Assembly (NCBI GenBank): GCA_001462345.1
Contig: LIUM01000050.1
Span: 37,668-101,667 of the forward strand
Direction of reading: 5' to 3'
Length of the DNA: 64,000 nt
From: Fibrobacteria bacterium AD312
GTDB taxonomy: Bacteria; Fibrobacterota; Fibrobacteria; Fibrobacterales; Fibrobacteraceae
A program made the position numbers and the translations under genes. Positions 59,460 through 64,000 of this stretch are shown in pieces. The notes under the pieces were generated by a model, which was not told the DNA's origin, did no database searches, and saw nothing but the letters and a program-made list of their open reading frames with translations. Each line of letters begins with the position of its first letter. Position 1 is the first letter of the stretch.

Positions 59460-60467
59460 TTATTTGTATTCATAATAATAGAAGGTCTTTTGCTCTTGGC
59501 TTAATTCATTCCCTTTTAGAAACCATGTCTCTGGATTTCCAGAACGGTAAGAAACTGTGATCGAAAATGAATCTTCGCTTTGCAAAACTTCGGAAGGGAC
59601 TTTCCAATAATTTTCCGCTTCTATGGCAAGTTCAAGATTATATGTAGTACTGTCTTTTAGATTTACCAGGGTAATGCTTTCGAGGGCATCAGGAGGGTTT
59701 CTTACTTGGATGACGCTCCAAAAAGAATTGGTTCCTTCTTTAGTGTAAATAGAAGTAGAGTCTCCATAAACGTTTTCGATTCCTTTACAAGGGACAAATT
59801 CCCATTCTCCTTCATAGCGGCCCACAATAATTCCCATAATATCAGAAGCAGGAGCTCCACCGAGATCTACGCCACAATTATCATCAGGGCATTTATCCGT
59901 AATGCGAACAATCGTTGATTTCCATCCCGTAGGCGTTTTAGCTTTAACAGAAACGCAGGCCCCACACGCGAGCCCGTTTTTCCATGGACCTAAAAAATCT
60001 CCAGGAATCTGATGAACGTGAATGGCGGCATAATATTGAATATTTGTTTCTCCATAATTACAAGCGCCGCCTTGGCTTGTTTCTTTTGCAGTAATAGATC
60101 CATAAGTCGTAATAGACCCAGAACCACCATTTTCAACAATCTCTGGAGGCAAGGCAGTATAAGAATCACAGGAAGTACAAATACCAGAATCAGAAGAACT
60201 GCTAGGTGTTTTAGCCGAAGACGAACTGTTTGATTTTTCTACAGAAGAAGAGCTCACAGATGAAGAAGATTCTTTTGGGGTTTCTGCCGAAGAAGAATTT
60301 ATAACGGGATTTTTTGAAGAAGAATGCGGTTCTATTGTTGAAGAAGAAAAAATAGAAGAGGAAATCTCGAAAGAAGAGGAAGACAATGTAGAATCTACAG
60401 CAGAAGGTTTATCACTACTGCATGAAGAAAAAAAGAAAAGGATAAAAAGAAATACAATGTAATGCAT
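59460..60467 (-). CDS. Bacterial expansin-like lipoprotein
   Basis: The 335-residue protein has a lipobox (SSC, Cys16) and a polyserine linker of about 75 residues. The mature domain fits the bacterial expansin (EXLX) double-psi beta-barrel: GGACNYG, YYAAIHVHQIPG, CGACVSVKAKTP and VRITDKCPDDNCGVDLGGAP, where the final Asp is the conserved one. A second CBM63-like beta-domain (about 245-335) begins SFWSVIQVRNPPDALESI. Expansins loosen cellulose and hemicellulose contacts without hydrolysis. The ATG has no ribosome binding site; a conserved block abuts it. Confidence 0.87.
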   Translation of the reverse strand: MHYIVFLFILFFFSSCSSDKPSAVDSTLSSSSFEISSSIFSSSTIEPHSSSKNPVINSSSAETPKESSSSVSSSSVEKSNSSSSAKTPSSSSDSGICTSCDSYTALPPEIVENGGSGSITTYGSITAKETSQGGACNYGETNIQYYAAIHVHQIPGDFLGPWKNGLACGACVSVKAKTPTGWKSTIVRITDKCPDDNCGVDLGGAPASDIMGIIVGRYEGEWEFVPCKGIENVYGDSTSIYTKEGTNSFWSVIQVRNPPDALESITLVNLKDSTTYNLELAIEAENYWKVPSEVLQSEDSFSITVSYRSGNPETWFLKGNELSQEQKTFYYYEYK

Positions 60468-60517
60468 TTTAATAAAAGTACTTAATCTTTATCAAAAAAA
60501 TCAAAGTAAGATATTTT
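60466..60517 (-). promoter_or_regulatory. Shared upstream element, expansin copy
   Basis: On the minus strand the block reads TCTTACTTTGATTTTTTTGA, then TAAAGATTAAGTACTTTTAT and TAAAAT up to the ATG. It matches 62273-62326 upstream of the CoA-disulfide reductase gene with few differences and a 2-nt length change. Confidence 0.75.
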
Positions 60518-60566
60518 GTAACAAATGAAACCAAAAAATAGTTGGTTTTAAAGCATCATTTTGATT

Positions 60567-62213
60567 TTAGAGTGAGTCTTCTTGTTCAGCTTTGTATTGC
60601 TTAAATCCACCAGAGAGATTAAATACCTTTTTAAATCCATTATTCAAAAGAATATTCTGGGCTGCATTTCCTGTAGTTCCTTTATTGCAATAAACAATAT
60701 AAGGCTTTTCAGGATCTAGTTTTGCCGCTTTTTTGCGAAGATTCTCAGGCATCATGTTTTCTGCATTTTCCACATGATCTTTCTTAAACTGAGCTACAGC
60801 TCGTGCATCCATAATATGAGTTTCTGGGTGTTGCTTTTGGAGTTGTTGTAGCTCTGTTTTAGTAATTACAGGACGATTCCTGTGGATTATATTTTCTAGT
60901 ATCATCCCAGTATACATCACAGGATCTTTAGTTGTTGAAAACGGTGGAGCATAAGCTAGATCTATGTGAAAAAGATCTTCGACTTTGGCTTGAAAAGTAA
61001 TTGCTGTTGCAAAAACATCAATTCGCTTGTCTACTCCTTCTTTACCAACAATTTGAGCACCAAGCAATCGGCCCGTTTTACGATCAGCAACTCCTTTAAT
61101 TACCATTTCTTTGCCATTCAAATACTCAGGCTTATTGGGTTTAATATTATGGCAAATAACGGGATCAAAGCCCTCATCTAGAGCTTCCTTCTCAGAAAGT
61201 CCAGTCATCGCAACCGTCATTTCAAACACACGAAAAATTCCTGTACCGAGGATTCCACGAAACTCAAGAGATCCCCCAGTTATCTGATCTCCAGTAATGC
61301 GTCCAGTTTTATTCGCTGTAGAGCCTAGAGGACGATATACAGGCTTATTTGTTATTAAGTGAAAATGCTCAATGCAATCGCCACAAGCATAAATATCATT
61401 GATATTCGTTTGCATTTTAGAATTGACTTGAATAGCGTTTGCAGTACCTAATGAGATTCCTGCAGCTTTTGCAAGAGCTGTATTGGGGCGCACTCCTGTT
61501 GAAAGCAATACCATAGAGGCTTCCACCTTCACTCCATTTGATAGTTCAATAGTTTTCGCCTCTATTGACTGTATGGAGGCTCCAAGAATCACTCGAATTC
61601 CTTTTTCTTTTAAGTGATGTAACACATGAATAGCCATATCACGGTCAAGGCCAGGAGTCACTTGCGGCAGTTTTTCTATAAGCGTCACTGAAATGCCTAA
61701 ACCGACTAAATTTTCACAAACTTCAAGCCCAATAAACCCTGTTCCTACAATTGCCACTTTTGATATTTTTTTAGCATTAATAAAATCTTTAATACGAAGC
61801 ATATCGTTAATGCTTCTCAATACAAAAACATGTTCTCTATCGGCTCCTAGAATAGGCAGCACAGTGGCATTAGCTCCTGTGGCGATTACAAGCTTATCAT
61901 AATAGTCAACAATCACAGCTCCTGATTCAAGATTTTTTACGGTAATCTTTTTTTCTGTTGGGGAAATGCTCATGACTTCATGTCGAATTAAAACATCTAC
62001 ATTGTATTTTGTTTTAAAAAAATCTGGGTTTCGAGGGGTGAGTTTTTGGAGATCAACTACTTCATCTCCAAGATAGTAGGGCATGCCACAACCAGAATAA
62101 GAAATATAGTTGTCTTTTTCGTAAATTACGATTTCGGCCGTTTCATTGTTACGTCTGGCTTTTGCTGCAGCAGATGTTCCTGCCGCAACGGCTCCAATAA
62201 TTACAATACGCAT
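60567..62213 (-). CDS. CoA-disulfide reductase/NADH oxidase fused to rhodanese
   Basis: The 548-residue protein has a FAD-binding start (VIIGAVAAGTSAAAKARR), redox-active C42 in SGCGMPYYLGD, a NAD-binding GTGFIGLEVCE and the second FAD motif INDIYACGDCIE. The last 90 residues are a rhodanese domain with C509 in VYCNKGTTG. This is the CoADR-rhodanese layout, which uses NAD(P)H to reduce CoA disulfide or CoA persulfide/polysulfide, thus a role in thiol balance or sulfur handling. GGAG precedes the ATG. Confidence 0.92.
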   Translation of the reverse strand: MRIVIIGAVAAGTSAAAKARRNNETAEIVIYEKDNYISYSGCGMPYYLGDEVVDLQKLTPRNPDFFKTKYNVDVLIRHEVMSISPTEKKITVKNLESGAVIVDYYDKLVIATGANATVLPILGADREHVFVLRSINDMLRIKDFINAKKISKVAIVGTGFIGLEVCENLVGLGISVTLIEKLPQVTPGLDRDMAIHVLHHLKEKGIRVILGASIQSIEAKTIELSNGVKVEASMVLLSTGVRPNTALAKAAGISLGTANAIQVNSKMQTNINDIYACGDCIEHFHLITNKPVYRPLGSTANKTGRITGDQITGGSLEFRGILGTGIFRVFEMTVAMTGLSEKEALDEGFDPVICHNIKPNKPEYLNGKEMVIKGVADRKTGRLLGAQIVGKEGVDKRIDVFATAITFQAKVEDLFHIDLAYAPPFSTTKDPVMYTGMILENIIHRNRPVITKTELQQLQKQHPETHIMDARAVAQFKKDHVENAENMMPENLRKKAAKLDPEKPYIVYCNKGTTGNAAQNILLNNGFKKVFNLSGGFKQYKAEQEDSL

Positions 62214-62272
62214 ATCGCATCTCCAAATAGGGGAGTGACTTTAAACCTCAAACGCCATTTTACTACACATTA

Positions 62273-62326
62273 ATTTTAATAAAGGTAATTAAACTTTATC
62301 AAAAAAAAATCAAAGTAAGAAATTTT
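62273..62326 (-). promoter_or_regulatory. Shared upstream element, CoA-disulfide reductase copy
   Basis: Partner of 60466-60517, here 60 nt before the ATG at 62213 and touching the stop codon of the FGE-fold gene. Confidence 0.75.
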
Positions 62327-63422
62327 AATCCGTGTACTCAATAAACCTAAAATGAGACTCTCCTCGAACGAGACGAAACCCTGCATGTTCACTATCTAGT
62401 CGAATGTCTTCTAATCCACCCCCATTAATTATTACGGAGCCGCCTATGGCTAAGTAATTGCCAGGATTATCGATATCTGGTGTAGTTGTCCATTCAAACG
62501 CATTTCCGATGAGGTCATATAAATGCCAAGAAGTAGGTAATTTTGTTGCAACCTCTTGCGTTACTTTTCCACTATTTCTGTTATTCCACGAATGTAAATC
62601 ATAAGCACTGTAACTTTCTTGAGTATTTGAGTATAAATCATCCCAGGGGTAAACAGTAAAAACGCCTTGATAATAGATGTAGCTGAATTCACCGCGCGTA
62701 GGAAGTCTATATCCGTTTTTATTGAATGTAGTTTGAAGATTTTCTAATCCAGTCACTTCGGTTGGTTTAACTCTTTGAAGAGAGCCTTTTGTATCGCTTG
62801 TATTAATGGCGGTATAAGTGTAAATGGTGTCATTAGGGTTTCCATATTTTTTTGTCATCTCATTAGCATAAAGAATGGCTTCATAAAAAGTGACTCCATC
62901 TACAGGGCAATTAGGGCAAAGACTTCCATCATCGGCATAACCTTCTCCGCTTGGATTTTGCCATAAGTAAAAGCCATTATGAAATAAAGAAGGAATCTCA
63001 TCGCCCATGAGTTTTTGGTAGGCACCGATGGTGACTTCTGTTGTATCTACCCAAAAATCTTGTACACATGTTTTTTCCTCAGAAACCGACCAATAAATGG
63101 ATCCGCAGCCATCAGGGATACGAACCTGGCCATCTGAAAAAAGGAAGTTTTGAGAAGAAGAGCTAAGAACCCATAAACTTGAAGATGACGATGAGTTTAT
63201 AACACTGGAAGAACTATATAACATCGAAGAACTAGAGTGAATTAATGAGCTAGAAATATTTATAGATGAACTTAATTCTTGAATAGAAGAATTGGTGAGC
63301 GAAGAACTTGAAGAAATAGGAGTATCATCTGAAATATCTTCTGCTGGTGTATTTACAGAAGTTCCCTTGTCAGCACATCCCATAATCATTAAAACAAAAC
63401 CTATCCAAAAAATGATCTTCAT
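62325..63422 (-). CDS. FGE-sulfatase-fold (SUMF1-like) lipoprotein
   Basis: The 365-residue protein has a lipobox (MGC, Cys16), a serine-rich linker to about residue 95 and then an FGE/SUMF1-type fold (PF03781): VQDFWVDTTEVTIGAYQKLM, CPVDGVTFYEAILYANEMTK, GYRLPTRGEFSYIY and LYDLIGNAFEWTT. The catalytic cysteine pair of true formylglycine-generating enzymes is not seen, and no sulfatase is nearby, so it is more likely a binding or structural surface protein as is common for this fold in Fibrobacter. GGAGG lies before the ATG. Confidence 0.87.
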   Translation of the reverse strand: MKIIFWIGFVLMIMGCADKGTSVNTPAEDISDDTPISSSSSLTNSSIQELSSSINISSSLIHSSSSMLYSSSSVINSSSSSSLWVLSSSSQNFLFSDGQVRIPDGCGSIYWSVSEEKTCVQDFWVDTTEVTIGAYQKLMGDEIPSLFHNGFYLWQNPSGEGYADDGSLCPNCPVDGVTFYEAILYANEMTKKYGNPNDTIYTYTAINTSDTKGSLQRVKPTEVTGLENLQTTFNKNGYRLPTRGEFSYIYYQGVFTVYPWDDLYSNTQESYSAYDLHSWNNRNSGKVTQEVATKLPTSWHLYDLIGNAFEWTTTPDIDNPGNYLAIGGSVIINGGGLEDIRLDSEHAGFRLVRGESHFRFIEYTD

Positions 63423-63551
63423 AATAAAATGCCCTCCAAGAACATTTATTCAAACTTTTTTCATGAATTTAGTCTTATTTTTTGGGGTTTGGATAAAGAA
63501 ACAAAACACTGTGATTTACAAAAATAAAATTTGCATTTTGAACAAGACGCT

Positions 63552-64000
63552 CATCTAACCTAACTCAGTTTTTTCATGAAGAATCAAACGTCAATTTGTC
63601 CCGCAAGGGGATCACTACCACAAGGGTATCACTCTCACAGCTATGCATGGTTCCGACTAAAGCACTAAAAGTGCTAAGTCTCACGTAAAATGCTAAAGCA
63701 TATAAGTGTTCGTGTTATTAGTAATCAAATAGCGTAGATTCAAGTGAAAAAAAACACCAATTAATTAAATAACAGTATCAAAATAGCAGACGGAAATGGA
63801 TGTTGTTGATGAGCTCGTTTGAAATGCAATTGCACGAAAATGAGAAGCCCTTCTAAACTAACACAGTTTTTTTCATGAAGAACCGAACGTTATTTGATTG
63901 GATAATCAAATAGTGAAGGTTCGAGTAGAAAAAAATAACCCTATTCATTTAATCAACACAATACAATGACTCAGATTGAAATGACTATTATTGATGAGCT
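63552..64000. repeat. Imperfect tandem repeat at the window edge
   Basis: Two related units: unit A 63552-63815 and unit B 63852-64000. They share ACTCAGTTTTTTCATGAAGA/ACACAGTTTTTTTCATGAAG at their starts, TAATCAAATAG in the middle (63722 and 63903) and TTGATGAGCT at their ends (63806-63815 and 63991-64000). Unit A carries about 120 extra nt (63599-63720) with small inverted repeats. On the minus strand each has an ATGAAAAAA start that meets a stop after five to seven codons. No gene is seen in 63423-64000. Confidence 0.6.

Noticed and set aside
60180..60420. Low-complexity repeat or CRISPR-like array
   Set aside because: The GAAGAA/TCTTC-type repeats are the serine codons of the expansin linker; the same holds for 63150-63330 in the FGE-fold gene. 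No spacer structure exists.
62325..63422. Functional formylglycine-generating enzyme
   Set aside because: The fold is right but the catalytic cysteine pair was not found and no sulfatase gene is near.

Overview
The window looks like a chromosomal segment of an AT-rich, Fibrobacter-like (Fibrobacterota) anaerobic fibre degrader. The reasons are the lipoproteins with runs of serine behind the lipobox (CBM11/GH5 enzyme, expansin, FGE-fold protein), a long array of secreted hemicellulases that repeat one CBM6 module plus one conserved C-terminal tail, and Gram-negative envelope genes (waaA, an LpoB-like lipoprotein). No SusC/SusD pair, integrase, intact insertion sequence, rRNA or CRISPR array was seen. 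Species cannot be fixed from the sequence alone.

Layout. 1-7985: housekeeping and envelope genes (serine hydrolase fragment, NUDIX, COG3014/LpoB lipoprotein pair, ABC-class ATPase, PEGA protein, YhhN-like membrane protein, an unrecognised lipoprotein). 8146-20435: a defence island. Type I hsdM and hsdS are followed by a GHKL-ATPase/nuclease fusion, a RhuM-family gene, a decayed second rhuM, an antitoxin relic, a CoiA-like zinc-ribbon nuclease, a toxin-antitoxin-SecB-like chaperone (TAC) operon, and hsdR 6.3 kb from hsdS. 20543-34584: a DcrB-like protein, a CBM11/GH5 lipoprotein, tRNA-Cys, a DUF374 acyltransferase and exonuclease, rpmB, an envelope operon (ABC exporter, PEMT-like methyltransferase, waaA, ispH), tRNA-Glu, a DMT transporter, mscL, galE, a structured intergenic element and an OLD-family nuclease.

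34691-58221 is the main catabolic region: GH10 xylanase, two CE1 esterases, two GH43 enzymes, a beta-helix glycosidase, GH2, GH95, GH27 and GH5. The genes from 40682 to 58221 are packed 14-55 nt apart or overlapping, as one operon. The activities fit removal of arabinose, acyl, galactose and L-galactose/fucose decorations from a complex xylan so that the GH10 enzyme can cut the backbone, with CBM6 modules docking the enzymes on xylan. Nine of the ten enzymes end in a shared roughly 65-residue tail resembling a T9SS type A sorting domain with an extra helix; the tenth ends in a plainer T9SS-like domain.

58478-64000: pirin, a bacterial expansin and a CoA-disulfide reductase/rhodanese fusion (the last two share a roughly 50-bp upstream element), an FGE-fold lipoprotein, and a non-coding end made of imperfect tandem repeats.

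The best leads for something undescribed are the GHKL-nuclease fusion in the type I operon, the TAC operon (composite antitoxin, leaderless toxin gene, operator filling its promoter), the 32586-32713 structured element, and the exchange of CBM6-tail cassettes between glycosidase genes. All similarity statements are by eye; no search was run.
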